64,000 bases of DNA, from positions 1 through 64,000 of the forward strand of contig JAISZT010000099.1 of assembly GCA_031284485.1 (NCBI GenBank), in the 5' to 3' direction. The notes below the pieces were generated by a model. That model saw only the letters and a program-made list of their open reading frames with translations, was not told the DNA's origin and searched no databases. Of the stretch, positions 42,330-50,535 are shown piece after piece. This DNA is from Desulfovibrio sp. GTDB taxonomy: Bacteria > Desulfobacterota > Desulfovibrionia > Desulfovibrionales > Desulfovibrionaceae. The position numbers were made by a program, and so were the translations under genes. The number at the start of each line of letters is the position of its first letter. Position 1 is the first letter of the stretch.

Positions 42330-42587
42330 CTATTCTTCCAGCCAGGAATCGTCTTCCAGCGCTCTGAACACCCGCACCATGATGTAGTTTAGCCCGTCGG
42401 ACTCTTCCAGCAGGCCGGTCGCTTCCACCAACGTGCTGATTTCGTCGTCCAGATCAATGCCTGCCCCGCGCGGGACAACGCGATACTCGACATCGTCCTG
42501 CACAATGGCCACCCGCGCCTGTCGCTCGTCCATCGCGCGCGGCACGATCACAACATACCCTTTAACGGTAACAGAAGTATTGTTCAT
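42330..42587 (-). CDS. Hypothetical protein, 85 residues, acidic
   Basis: An acidic soluble protein starting MNNTSVTVKGYVVIVPRAM and ending ALEDDSWLEE. Predicted short strands (VAIVQDDVEYRVVP) and a helix (DDEISTLVEATGLLEES) suggest a small alpha/beta domain. There is no signal peptide. It is flanked by the hairpin array at the 3' side and by a GCCTC-TT-GAGGC stem with T-run at its 5' side. I do not recognise the family. Codon use is like its neighbours. Confidence 0.65.
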   Translation of the reverse strand: MNNTSVTVKGYVVIVPRAMDERQARVAIVQDDVEYRVVPRGAGIDLDDEISTLVEATGLLEESDGLNYIMVRVFRALEDDSWLEE

Positions 42588-42600
42588 AAATGCCGATACT

Positions 42601-42746
42601 GCCTCTTGAGGCTTTTTTTACCCTTTAGCTTTAGCCTATTTTAACGCATGCTTCAAGACACAATTCGCGTGTTTGAAATTTTTTTGCCTGATGGATAAAA
42701 TTCAAATTCTTTTTGACGTGGCCTCCGTTCCAGTGAGGCATTTTTT
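42601..42746 (+). terminator. Two terminator-like hairpins with GCCTC/GAGGC stems
   Basis: GCCTC-TT-GAGGC plus seven T (42601-42619), and GCCTC-nine bases-GAGGC, A, six T (42721-42746). Both point along the plus strand and flank about 100 AT-rich bases inside the 295-base gap 42588-42882. A short transcript ending at the second could exist. Otherwise I see no gene in this gap. Confidence 0.5.
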
Positions 42747-42882
42747 ATGCTTATCATTTTACCTGTTTTGCCGATAAGTAATTCAAAGGCGTGGACGGCG
42801 CAGGTACATCACCCCCGCGCATTGCGCTCCCGGCGGGACGTATGGCCTTAAACCTGAAATGTGGAACAAGGAGCAAATCGCC

Positions 42883-43464
42883 ATGTATCAAAGCATCTGG
42901 ATTGCGCTGATTGCAAAACGCAAGCTGAGCGCAAGCGAACCTTTACCCGCAAACGGCCATAAAGTGGCTTTCTTGCGGCAAAGTGACGCAATCCCTGCTT
43001 TGCGGATTTGCTTTTTGCTCCTGTTTTTTTGCGCTTTTTTGTCCGGTTGCGGGCTTATGAAACCCGCAACCGACAAACAGACACCGATAGCCGCGCAAAA
43101 AGTTGTTAAAACCGCTTACAGCCAGGTTGGCGCAAAATACCGGCCGGGCGGCGCTTCTCCAGGCAAGGGCTTTGACTGCTCGGGCCTTATCTGGTGGGCG
43201 TATAAACAGCACGGACTTCAGGTGCCCCGCCTCACGGTTGATCAGGCAAAGTCCGGGCAGGCGGTGCCCCAGGGGCGGGAACGCCCCGGCGACATTGTTG
43301 TTTTTCGCACCAGCCAAAGCCCGCGCGGCCTGCACACCGGCCTCTACGCCGGCGGAAACGCCTTTATTCACAGCCCGCGCAGCGGTGAGCGCGTGCGCAT
43401 GGAAAGCATAACCGTACCGTACTGGCGCAGCAAGCTTGTCGCAGTACGCCGCGTTGTGCGCTGA
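42883..43464 (+). CDS. NlpC/P60-family lipoprotein (peptidoglycan endopeptidase)
   Basis: A 193-residue protein. The first 40 residues are polar, then a hydrophobic stretch ends in a lipobox (AFLSGCGLMK), so it is probably a lipoprotein with an unusually long N-region. The NlpC/P60 domain has the catalytic Cys in GFDCSGLIWWAY, the His in GLHTGLYAGG and the third polar residue in FIHSPRSG. Such enzymes cut D-Glu-mDAP bonds in peptides of murein. AAGGAG lies 9 bases before ATG 42883. A T-tract terminator follows the stop. Confidence 0.9.
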   Translation: MYQSIWIALIAKRKLSASEPLPANGHKVAFLRQSDAIPALRICFLLLFFCAFLSGCGLMKPATDKQTPIAAQKVVKTAYSQVGAKYRPGGASPGKGFDCSGLIWWAYKQHGLQVPRLTVDQAKSGQAVPQGRERPGDIVVFRTSQSPRGLHTGLYAGGNAFIHSPRSGERVRMESITVPYWRSKLVAVRRVVR

Positions 43465-43490
43465 TTCCCCCATCCTTTGCGCTTGCGTCT

Positions 43491-43517
43491 TGCGTTTTTT
43501 CAAAAAAAACGCATTTT
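43491..43517 (+). terminator. Terminator after the NlpC/P60 gene
   Basis: TGCGTTTTTT-C-AAAAAAAACGCA followed by TTTT: a stem with T and A tracts and a minimal loop. It starts 26 bases after the stop codon. Confidence 0.7.
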
Positions 43518-43613
43518 CGCAATTACGTTGCTTGCCATGCTTTTTTTTTTGGAGTAAGTCTAGAAAAATTCTTGGCACAGCGTGTTTTTGCCGCATATAC
43601 AACCGGAGGCGCC

Positions 43614-44213
43614 ATGACACACGAATCCCCCATAGGCGAACGCCTTTTGAGCATTGCGGACATATCCCGCCATTTTTCCCTGCCGGAGTCCACCACGCGC
43701 TATTATTGCAAGCGCTTTGCCGCGTTTATTCCCGGTGTAGGCGAAGGCCGCAGACGCCGTTATCGCCCGGAAACGCTGGAAGTGATAAGCGCGGTGCTGG
43801 AACAGATGCAAAAATCCCGTACCGCCATTGCGGTGGAAGACGCCCTGCAAGCGCGTTTCCCTCGCAATGCCCTTGCTATTTCCGAAGCAGCCCGACATCC
43901 GGCCGCCCGGATGTCGCCCGAGCAGAGCGCTCCGGCCTTTTTGCCGGCTTCGGCCTTGCATCTGCTGGAACGGCAGACCATGGCTCTGGAAAGCATTTCG
44001 CAGGTAATCCGGCTTGTTGCGGAGCGTTTCTCCGCGCCCGCCGCCGAAAGCGCCGACTCTTTGCGTCAGGATCTGGACACGCTGCGCCTTTTGCTGCACG
44101 CTTCAGAAAAAACCCAACAGGCGGATCTGGACCAGTTGCGCCGCTGGATGACGCGGGTTATCCAGACGCGCTCCGTTGCTGTGGACAAGGCGGATACGGC
44201 TCAGGCTGTTTAA
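43614..44213 (+). CDS. MerR-like DNA-binding protein
   Basis: A 199-residue protein with an N-terminal MerR-type winged helix (LLSIADISRHFSLPESTTRYYCKRFAAFIP, GEGRRRRYRPETLEVISAVLEQM) and a long helical C-terminal part with ALHLLERQTMALESISQVIRLVAERF and RQDLDTLRLLLHASEKTQ, probably coiled coil. No metal-binding cysteine pair is seen. GGAGG is 4 bases before ATG 43614; the frame is open to 43572 upstream. Its target genes are unknown; the next gene, dsbA-like, faces it. Confidence 0.8.
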   Translation: MTHESPIGERLLSIADISRHFSLPESTTRYYCKRFAAFIPGVGEGRRRRYRPETLEVISAVLEQMQKSRTAIAVEDALQARFPRNALAISEAARHPAARMSPEQSAPAFLPASALHLLERQTMALESISQVIRLVAERFSAPAAESADSLRQDLDTLRLLLHASEKTQQADLDQLRRWMTRVIQTRSVAVDKADTAQAV

Positions 44214-44236
44214 GCCGGTTTTATTCCAACTCTCAA

Positions 44237-45049
44237 TTATCTGGTCTGCCGCAAGGCCGTCTCAACTCCGGCCCTGAACAGATCCAGAGGCAGCGCGCCG
44301 CGAATCACCAGGTCGTTCACCAGGAAGTACGGCGTGCCCTCCACCCCGAGTTTCTGGGCGTCCTGCTGGTCTTCAGCCAGCATGTCGGATATTTTTTTGC
44401 TGCGGACATCGCGTTGCAGGCGTTTCATGTCAACATCCAACGACTGCGCCGTTTTTTTCAGGTAGTCCTCCCCTTCAGCCATCAGGCGGTCGCGCTCCGC
44501 GAACAGCTTTTTGTAAAAGCTCCAGGCGAATGTCTCATTCTGTTGCGCTATGGCCAAAAAATAGGCCGCGGCCTGCGCGCTGACGCCCTTGTCCTCCAGC
44601 GAGTAATTTTTAAAAACGAAACTCACGTCCTTTCCGTATTCCCTCATCAGGATATTCACTGTTTCCGAGGCCTGCTGGCAGTAGTGGCAGGTAAAATCGG
44701 AAAAAGCCACAATGCGCACAACTGCGTCCGCGCGCCCCATCAGGGGTCTTCCCTCAAGATGCACTTTTTTCGGCTCCTTGATGTCTCCACGCCATTGCGC
44801 TTCCAGATTGCGCTTGCGGCGCATATTGGAACCCTGCTGGGCTATGTCCAGCACAGCTTCGCTGTTGCGCCGCATGACATCCATCACAAGTTCGGGGTGA
44901 TCTCTCAGCACTTTTTCCAGCATTTTCACAAGATTATCTTCTGTGATCTGCTCCGCCGCCCGTGCTTGCCCGGGCAATCCCCAAAAACCGCAAGCAGCCA
45001 GCGCAATAACCGCCGCAACGGCGCACAACAACCTGTTCACTCTGCACAT
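44237..45049 (-). CDS. DsbA-family thioredoxin-like exported protein
   Basis: A 270-residue protein. The N-terminus is a signal sequence that can be read as a lipoprotein signal (VIALAACGF, LAAC box) or as a Sec signal cleaved after GQARA. A helical stretch (about residues 35-90) precedes the thioredoxin fold, with the redox CHYC in AFSDFTCHYCQQA and the cis-proline in GVEGTPYFLVND. It resembles BdbD/DsbG-like oxidoreductases of the DsbA family, and it would form or reshuffle disulfides in the periplasm. No DsbB/VKOR gene is adjacent. Confidence 0.9.
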   Translation of the reverse strand: MCRVNRLLCAVAAVIALAACGFWGLPGQARAAEQITEDNLVKMLEKVLRDHPELVMDVMRRNSEAVLDIAQQGSNMRRKRNLEAQWRGDIKEPKKVHLEGRPLMGRADAVVRIVAFSDFTCHYCQQASETVNILMREYGKDVSFVFKNYSLEDKGVSAQAAAYFLAIAQQNETFAWSFYKKLFAERDRLMAEGEDYLKKTAQSLDVDMKRLQRDVRSKKISDMLAEDQQDAQKLGVEGTPYFLVNDLVIRGALPLDLFRAGVETALRQTR

Positions 45050-45125
45050 AGTTAAAACTCCCTATACGTTGCAGCATACGCTCACTTCCGCCGCCTGTCC
45101 ACGCCGCGATTACCTGACCGGATTT

Positions 45126-45144
45126 CATTTTTTTCAAAAAAATG
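45126..45144. terminator. T-tract/A-tract hairpin between convergently read genes
   Basis: CATTTTTTT-C-AAAAAAATG is a perfect 9-bp inverted repeat with a one-base loop. It lies between the stop of the flavin-reductase-fold gene (45180, minus strand) and the dsbA-like start. It probably terminates the former. Confidence 0.6.
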
Positions 45145-45179
45145 GATTTGCGCTGCTGTTCAGGCAAAACATTCCGCAA

Positions 45180-45656
45180 TCATTTGTCTTTTCTTGCTTT
45201 TCCTGTAATTTTGCCCGGTTGTATGACGTACACGGCTGTGGCGGCAAAGTGCCGCCTGATGTATTCCGGCGCTGCTTTTAGCAAAGCGGGCTGATATTTT
45301 TCAGCTAACGCATAAAGGACGGCATACTTTTGCTCACTGTTTTCAACAAGATGCGCACGACCAAATACTATGGCGCTGCTGTAATTTACGGCAAAATCAT
45401 TTTTGGCGGCCGATGCCTGTCCCACAACGACAAATACCACGCGAGCATCAACCGCCAAGTTATCCGTCTTGTGTCCGACAAGCGCGCAATGAAAACAGAT
45501 TTGACCATCCATGACAACGTAGGATACGGGCACGGCGTAAGGAGATCCTGTCGCATCAACAGTCGCCAGCGTCCCGAATTCCCCCTGCTCCAGCACGGCC
45601 CACGTTTCGGCTGGCCCAAGCTCACGATCTTTTCTGCGCACTTGATAATCTGACAT
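45180..45656 (-). CDS. Pyridoxamine 5'-phosphate oxidase-fold (NimA-like) flavoprotein
   Basis: A 158-residue split-barrel flavin-binding protein. Features are VRRKDRELGPAETWAVLEQGEFGTLATVDATGSPYAVPVSYV, typical of the NimA/pyridoxamine-oxidase-related group, CFHCALVGHKTDNLA and SSAIVFGRAHLV. These proteins bind FMN or F420; some reduce nitroimidazoles, but most have unknown substrates. ATG 45654-45656 follows AAAGGA; the longer frame to 45689 is not needed. Confidence 0.85.
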   Translation of the reverse strand: MSDYQVRRKDRELGPAETWAVLEQGEFGTLATVDATGSPYAVPVSYVVMDGQICFHCALVGHKTDNLAVDARVVFVVVGQASAAKNDFAVNYSSAIVFGRAHLVENSEQKYAVLYALAEKYQPALLKAAPEYIRRHFAATAVYVIQPGKITGKARKDK

Positions 45657-45724
45657 TGAGTATCCTTTTTTATGTATATCTTCACTCACGCAACCTGTCC
45701 ATAAAAAAACGCGCGCTTTTAATC

Positions 45725-45753
45725 TTGACGATGCCCGGACTGTTCTATATTTT
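45725..45753 (+). promoter_or_regulatory. Possible parA promoter
   Basis: TTGACG (45725-45730), 17 bases, TATTTT (45748-45753). It lies upstream of both parS sites, so ParB bound there could affect parA expression. Confidence 0.4.
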
Positions 45754-45788
45754 TAAGTGCCCTGTTTTTACAGCCCGACTTTTATCCC

Positions 45789-45804
45789 TGTTTCACATGA
45801 AACT
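45789..45804 (+). promoter_or_regulatory. parS site 1
   Basis: TGTTTCACATGAAACT differs from the common parS TGTTTCACGTGAAACA at two positions. It is 72 bases upstream of parA and is the ParB binding and loading site for chromosome segregation. Confidence 0.93.
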
Positions 45805-45812
45805 TTTTTTGC

Positions 45813-45828
45813 TGTTTCATGTGAAACA
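45813..45828 (+). promoter_or_regulatory. parS site 2
   Basis: TGTTTCATGTGAAACA differs from the common parS at one position. Its centre is 24 bp from that of site 1, and apart from one end base it is the reverse complement of site 1. Confidence 0.95.
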
Positions 45829-45875
45829 CAAAGCGCATTGACAAGGCTGCCGGGGCAAAGCCATGCGGAGGGAAT

Positions 45876-46685
45876 ATGGCACGCATCATCTCCATCGCCA
45901 ACCAAAAAGGCGGCGTCGGCAAAACGACAACAGCCATAAACCTGTCAGCGGCCCTGGCGGTAATGGAAAAAAAAGTGCTGCTCGTGGACTGCGACCCGCA
46001 GGCGAACAGCACAAGCGGCATTGGCCTCTTACGGGACGAGATACAGCACGACATATACAGCATACTGTATACGCCGGACAATATTCGTGACGCCATAACC
46101 AAAAGCCGCGCCTCATTCCTGGACGTGCTGCCCGCCTCTACAGAACTTGTGGGTGCCGAACTGGAGCTTGTGGACCAAATGGCGCGCGAGTATTTTTTGG
46201 ATGAATGCCTGAAGCGGGTAGCCGGGGACTATGAATACATCATTCTTGACTGCCCGCCTTCCCTGGGCTTGCTTACCCTCAACGCCCTATGCGCATCCGG
46301 CGAATTGTTGATCCCGTTACAATGTGAATTTTTTGCGCTTGAAGGTATTGTCAAGTTGTTGCAAACCTATGAGCAAATCAAAAAAAGGTTGAATACGCGC
46401 CTCAGATTGCTCGGTGTTGTGCTGACCATGTACGACATCCGCAATCGGCTGTCTCATGAAGTTAAAAGTGAAGTCCATCGCTGCTTCCCGGAACATCTGT
46501 TTGAAACAGTTATCCCGCGCAATGTCAGATTGTCGGAGGCCCCCAGCCACGGCAAGTCAATAATCCACTACGACATAAAATCCAAGGGGTCGGAAGCCTA
46601 CCTCGGCCTTGCCAAGGAAGTTCTTCTCCGGGGCGCGCCCAGAGAAGCAAAGGCCAAAGTTATAGAGGATGCCGGTCAACCATGA
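45876..46685 (+). CDS. parA: Chromosome partitioning ATPase ParA/Soj
   Basis: A 269-residue ParA/MinD-type ATPase that moves ParB-parS complexes. The deviant Walker A KGGVGKTT (residues 11-18) is near the N-terminus, with [14 protein letters not shown], Walker B region [11 protein letters not shown] and the C-terminal [19 protein letters not shown] typical of Soj. GGAGG lies 4 bases before the ATG. Two parS sites sit just upstream. Its stop overlaps the opposed zinc-ribbon gene by 10 bases, and parB is 545 bases further on. Confidence 0.97.
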   Translation: MARIISIANQKGGVGKTTTAINLSAALAVMEKKVLLVDCDPQANSTSGIGLLRDEIQHDIYSILYTPDNIRDAITKSRASFLDVLPASTELVGAELELVDQMAREYFLDECLKRVAGDYEYIILDCPPSLGLLTLNALCASGELLIPLQCEFFALEGIVKLLQTYEQIKKRLNTRLRLLGVVLTMYDIRNRLSHEVKSEVHRCFPEHLFETVIPRNVRLSEAPSHGKSIIHYDIKSKGSEAYLGLAKEVLLRGAPREAKAKVIEDAGQP

Positions 46686-47068
46686 ACACTGTGCTCCAGG
46701 GCGACATGATCGCGAAAATGCTTTTGCCGTATAGTGGTGTCGCACTGCTTGCAGCGAAAGACAAGCAACCCGCCAAAGTTGGCGTTCACAAGGCGAAAGG
46801 GACGGACATCCCCCATGCGCCAATCCTGCGTGGACGCGTTACAAACGGGGCAAACAACGGCCGGAGAATACGGATAGCGAAAATCCCAGTGCTGAAGAAA
46901 TTCGTCAAAAGCCTGGATCGGCTCGGGCGTTTCAGCGACAGCAGGCTTGCCGCAAAGTACAGACCGGGCCAAAGGCTCAATCTGCCGCCAGATATCCAGG
47001 GGAACCTGCACGGCCATGGTGCGGCCCTTATCATCGCATACATAACAGAGACTCTGAGCTGTTTTCAT
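46676..47068 (-). CDS. Zinc-ribbon-containing protein encoded between parA and parB, opposite strand
   Basis: A 130-residue protein. An N-terminal part ([27 protein letters not shown]) is followed by a CPVC...CKQC pair of knuckles about 30 residues apart ([10 protein letters not shown] ... [12 protein letters not shown]) and by [10 protein letters not shown]. This is consistent with a zinc ribbon. ATG 47066-47068 has AAAGGA 7 bases upstream; the first codon of the open frame is TTG. It overlaps the parA end. The function is unknown. Confidence 0.72.
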   Translation of the reverse strand: MKTAQSLCYVCDDKGRTMAVQVPLDIWRQIEPLARSVLCGKPAVAETPEPIQAFDEFLQHWDFRYPYSPAVVCPVCNASTQDWRMGDVRPFRLVNANFGGLLVFRCKQCDTTIRQKHFRDHVALEHSVHG

Positions 47069-47229
47069 CAAAATTTCCTTTACGGCCTGAAACCTCTAAA
47101 AGAATGGATTGAAAATTTGCCAGCATATACACCAAGCTATAATTTCACAATCAAAAGTTCGCGTCCAGCTAAATGCCGGTTAAAAGCAGGACAAATGGGT
47201 GATTTTCAGTCCGGCACATGGAGATGAGC

Positions 47230-48126
47230 ATGAGTAGCACCAATAAAGTATTGAAACGCGGCCTGGATTCGCTGTTCAGCGGCAGCACCCCTGACGCCGA
47301 AACAAAAAATGACACGGCAACGTTGCCGCTCGCTTCGCTGATCCCCAACCCGAACCAGCCAAGACGGTATTTTGATTCAGAGTCCCTTCAGGAACTGGCG
47401 GATTCCATAAAGGTTCAGGGCATCATACAGCCCTTGCTGGTGCGCCCGCAAAAAGACGGCAGTTTATGGGAGATTGTCGCCGGTGAGCGCCGCTGGCGCG
47501 CGGCTAAAATGGCAGGTCTTGAGCAGGTGCCGGTACTTATAAGGGAATTGAGCGACAACGAAGTGATGGCCGCCGCCCTGATTGAAAATTTACAGCGGGA
47601 AGACCTGAACCCGATGGAAGAGGCTCAGGCCCTGCACGATTTGCGCACGGCCCTTGAACTGACCCAGGAGGAACTGGCGGCGCGCCTGGGCAAAAGCCGC
47701 CCTGCCGTTGCAAACGCCCTGCGTCTGCTGCAACTTGAACCGGCGGCACAGCAGGACTTGCGCAATGGCGATATCAGCGCGGGCCACGCGCGGTGCCTGC
47801 TGGGCATTGACGATCCTGAAGCCGCCGACCTTCTGCGTGTGCGTATCAAAAAAAGGCAATTGACCGTTCGCCAGACAGAGGAAGCCGCCGCCGCATGGAA
47901 AAACACGCGCCGCTTCCCCTGGGATGAGCACACGGACGTTCAGCCGGTCGCCACACCGCGCGCCAAAAGAAAAAAAACGCCGGAACTGAAAAAACTTCAG
48001 GACGATCTGAGTCAGTCTCTCGCCTGCAACGTGTCAATCACAGGCGACGAAAACTCGGGACGGATAAGTCTGGCCTATTCAAGCAGCGCTCAATTCAACG
48101 CTATACTTGAACTGCTGCGTACATAA
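47230..48126 (+). CDS. parB: Chromosome partitioning protein ParB
   Basis: ParB binds parS and spreads along DNA using CTP. The 298-residue protein has an N-terminal ParA-interacting tail (KVLKRGLDSLFSG), the CTP-binding motifs PNPNQPRRYFD, GIIQPLLVRP and GERRWRAA with ENLQREDLNPMEEA, a helix-turn-helix (TQEELAARLGKSRPAVANALRLL) and a C-terminal dimerisation domain. ATG 47230 is 6 bases after GGAG; two in-frame ATGs lie 6 and 12 bases upstream. A TATAAT at 47138-47143 may be its own -10, needed because of the opposed gene before it. Confidence 0.96.
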   Translation: MSSTNKVLKRGLDSLFSGSTPDAETKNDTATLPLASLIPNPNQPRRYFDSESLQELADSIKVQGIIQPLLVRPQKDGSLWEIVAGERRWRAAKMAGLEQVPVLIRELSDNEVMAAALIENLQREDLNPMEEAQALHDLRTALELTQEELAARLGKSRPAVANALRLLQLEPAAQQDLRNGDISAGHARCLLGIDDPEAADLLRVRIKKRQLTVRQTEEAAAAWKNTRRFPWDEHTDVQPVATPRAKRKKTPELKKLQDDLSQSLACNVSITGDENSGRISLAYSSSAQFNAILELLRT

Positions 48127-48181
48127 AGGACCATCACTGCCTTGCGGACAGCGTAACCAAGCTTCGAACTGCCGCATACCC

Positions 48182-49543
48182 TCAACCCTTGCGCAGCAAC
48201 GCGCCGAACATGCCTTCCATCCAGGGGTGATCGTGCGGGGTCTGCCACTGCCTGACAAGGCGCATTGCCGGCACCGCATGCAAAAGACGCTCAACGGCAA
48301 GCTCATTTTCCGCAGTATTCAAGGTACAGGTGATGTAGGCCAAATCACCGCCGCAGGCCAGCACTTCTGAAAGTTTACGCAATAACTTGTCCTGGACGGC
48401 GGCAAAAGCCGGCATGTCGGCAACGGCGCGGCGCGCCCTGATATCCGGACGACGGCTCAACACGCCAAGGCCGCTGCAGGGCGCATCCAGCAAAATATGC
48501 CCTGCCCAGGAGGAAAGAGGCGGACGGACACTGTCCGCTAGACAGATTACGGGCCGCGGCAAACGCAATCTGCCGCATTGCCCGGACAAATGACGTAAAC
48601 GGGAATGGGAATTGTCCGAACAAAAAGCAACGGCAACGCCTTGTTCCAGCAAAGCCAGACTCTTTCCTCCATACCCGGCGCAACAATCCCAGACAGGCCT
48701 GTTCCAGTCGGCAAGGCCCAGACGCTCCAAAACCTCCAGAGACCCGGCGGCCTGAAAGGACACAGCCCCACGTTCAACCCAACGCGAAATTGCGCTGCCC
48801 AAAGCCTCAAAGGGAAGCGCGCCGGAGGCATACGCAAGGCCGCAAGCGCTCACAGGGCAAACCTGATCTTGCGGTGCGGCATTGCGCAAGGCGGCAAACA
48901 AATCGCGCCCTTGTGGATGCAAAAGATTGACGCGAAGCCCGACTCGCGGCCTCTTAAAAGAACGCCGCATCAGACCAAGCGCGTTTTCCTCGCCATAGGC
49001 GGCGCGCCAGAGGTCAACGATCCAGAAAGGGAGACTGTAATACAGGGCAAGGGCGCGCCATTTGGCCTCATGCCCGATAATTTCTCCTTTTATGGAACGC
49101 AGATAAAATTCCTGATCTACAGTCTCGTCCGCCATGCGCTGCAGCGAACGCAACGCGCCGTTGGCCACACGGGCAAGGACAGCGCCGTAAAGCAATCGCG
49201 TCTGCATGACAGCGCAATGCACAACAGCGTACGCAGGAAGACTCCGGACAAACAGCAGGGAATAGACGGCCAAATTGAGAATATGGGCCATGGGCCTTGG
49301 CAGACGCGAAATTTTGGGCAAAACGCAACCAAGCAAAAAACCGCAGCGCAATTCAGTGCGCAATGTGCCGTAAAACAATTCGGCGCTGAGGCGGCGTTCG
49401 CGCAAATCAAGCCCACTGCGACCAAACGCCTGATCCAGGGCAGACTGGGAGTGCCGGCCAGCGTCACACAGCAACAGGGCGTGCAAGGCGACAGAACGGG
49501 CGTCACACGGCAGTTTATTGAGCAAGAACATAAAAATCCGCAT
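48182..49543 (-). CDS. rsmB: RsmB/Sun-type 16S rRNA (cytosine-C5) methyltransferase
   Basis: A 453-residue enzyme that methylates 16S rRNA cytosine. An N-terminal NusB-like domain (ARSVALHALLLCDAG, LDLRERRLSAELFYGTLR) leads into the RsmB methyltransferase. Motifs are CCAGYGGKS for SAM, LLDAPCSGLGVLSRRPD with one catalytic cysteine, and YITCTLNTAENE with the second (usually TCS). The ATG shares one base with the fmt stop (TAATG). The order fmt-rsmB (sun) is the same as in many bacteria. Length is typical. Confidence 0.9.
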   Translation of the reverse strand: MRIFMFLLNKLPCDARSVALHALLLCDAGRHSQSALDQAFGRSGLDLRERRLSAELFYGTLRTELRCGFLLGCVLPKISRLPRPMAHILNLAVYSLLFVRSLPAYAVVHCAVMQTRLLYGAVLARVANGALRSLQRMADETVDQEFYLRSIKGEIIGHEAKWRALALYYSLPFWIVDLWRAAYGEENALGLMRRSFKRPRVGLRVNLLHPQGRDLFAALRNAAPQDQVCPVSACGLAYASGALPFEALGSAISRWVERGAVSFQAAGSLEVLERLGLADWNRPVWDCCAGYGGKSLALLEQGVAVAFCSDNSHSRLRHLSGQCGRLRLPRPVICLADSVRPPLSSWAGHILLDAPCSGLGVLSRRPDIRARRAVADMPAFAAVQDKLLRKLSEVLACGGDLAYITCTLNTAENELAVERLLHAVPAMRLVRQWQTPHDHPWMEGMFGALLRKG

Positions 49544-50535
49544 TAGCCGGAAGTGACGGCAACCCCGCATTCCGGCAAGGCCGCATTGCGCAAATAGCCG
49601 TTCACAAAATCACGCACCGGCATGTCCCTGCCTCCTTCCGGGCGCAAACGGGACACGGTATACCAGCGATCCGCGCAGGCAACCTTGAGCGTATCACCCT
49701 CAAGAAAAAGAGAGCCGGGTTTTTGCCCCTGAAGCAGTTCTCCCGAAATGCCGGGAGAAAGCGTAAAGGCAAGCGGCGCTGAAAGCGCATGAAAGAGAAA
49801 AGAAGCGCGCGCGCCCGGCCTTGGCGTCAGGGCGCGGATGTGCGCGTGTACGGCGGCTGCCGGACGATCCCAGAAAATATGCCTGTCCTGTCGGGTAATT
49901 TTGGCCGCATAGGTGGCGGTGGCGTCGTCCTGATCGCAAGCAGACGCAGTGCCTTTCAGCAGGTCATCCAGTACGTGAAGGAGCAGACGCGCGCCCTCCT
50001 CGGCCAGCAAATCATGCAGAGAACCGAAGGTGTGCCCACTCACCGGCACTTTGCACGCGGCAAACACAGGCCCGGAATCAAGACGCCGCACAATACGCAT
50101 GACGGAAACGCCCGTAACGGCATCTCCACGCCAACTGTCCATAATGGCGCGTTGCATGGGGGCCGCGCCGCGGTACAAGGGCAGAAGGGAAGCGTGGACG
50201 TTCAGCGGCTCAAGCCTGGGAAGAGACAAAACGGTATCGGGCAGAATCATGCCGTAGGCCGCCACCGCAAGTACATCAGGCTCAAAGTCCGCAAGCGTCC
50301 GCAAATCCGCAGAATTGTCCAAACGCAAGGGCTGAAAAACCGGCAGGCCAAATTCAAGGGCCAGACGCTTGACTGCGGGTATTTGCAGCTTATACCCCCG
50401 CCCCGCAGGGCGATCCGGTTGCGAATAGGCCGCAACGACATCGGCACAAGGCCAAGCAACAAGAGCGCGCAAAATAATCGCCGCGAAGTCCGGCGTGCCC
50501 ATAAAGACTATTCGGAGTTTCGGCGAGTTTGCCAT
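49543..50535 (-). CDS. fmt: Methionyl-tRNA formyltransferase
   Basis: Fmt formylates initiator Met-tRNA with 10-formyl-THF. The 330-residue protein starts LRIVFMGTPDFAAIILRAL and has YSQPDRPAGRGYKLQIPAVKRLA, VAAYGMILP, LNVHASLLPLYRGAAPMQRA with the catalytic Asn-His, and TGVSVMRI. The C-terminal OB-fold domain is normal in length. It overlaps the end of def by 28 bases and precedes rsmB. Confidence 0.96.
   Translation of the reverse strand: MANSPKLRIVFMGTPDFAAIILRALVAWPCADVVAAYSQPDRPAGRGYKLQIPAVKRLALEFGLPVFQPLRLDNSADLRTLADFEPDVLAVAAYGMILPDTVLSLPRLEPLNVHASLLPLYRGAAPMQRAIMDSWRGDAVTGVSVMRIVRRLDSGPVFAACKVPVSGHTFGSLHDLLAEEGARLLLHVLDDLLKGTASACDQDDATATYAAKITRQDRHIFWDRPAAAVHAHIRALTPRPGARASFLFHALSAPLAFTLSPGISGELLQGQKPGSLFLEGDTLKVACADRWYTVSRLRPEGGRDMPVRDFVNGYLRNAALPECGVAVTSG

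Noticed and set aside
43570-43600. Sigma-54 promoter before the MerR-like gene (TGGCAC at 43576)
   Set aside because: The TTGC element is nine bases away instead of five, so the spacing is wrong.
43436-45055. 539-residue plus-strand frame across the MerR-like and dsbA-like genes
   Set aside because: It crosses a terminator and two real genes; composition is that of a shadow frame.
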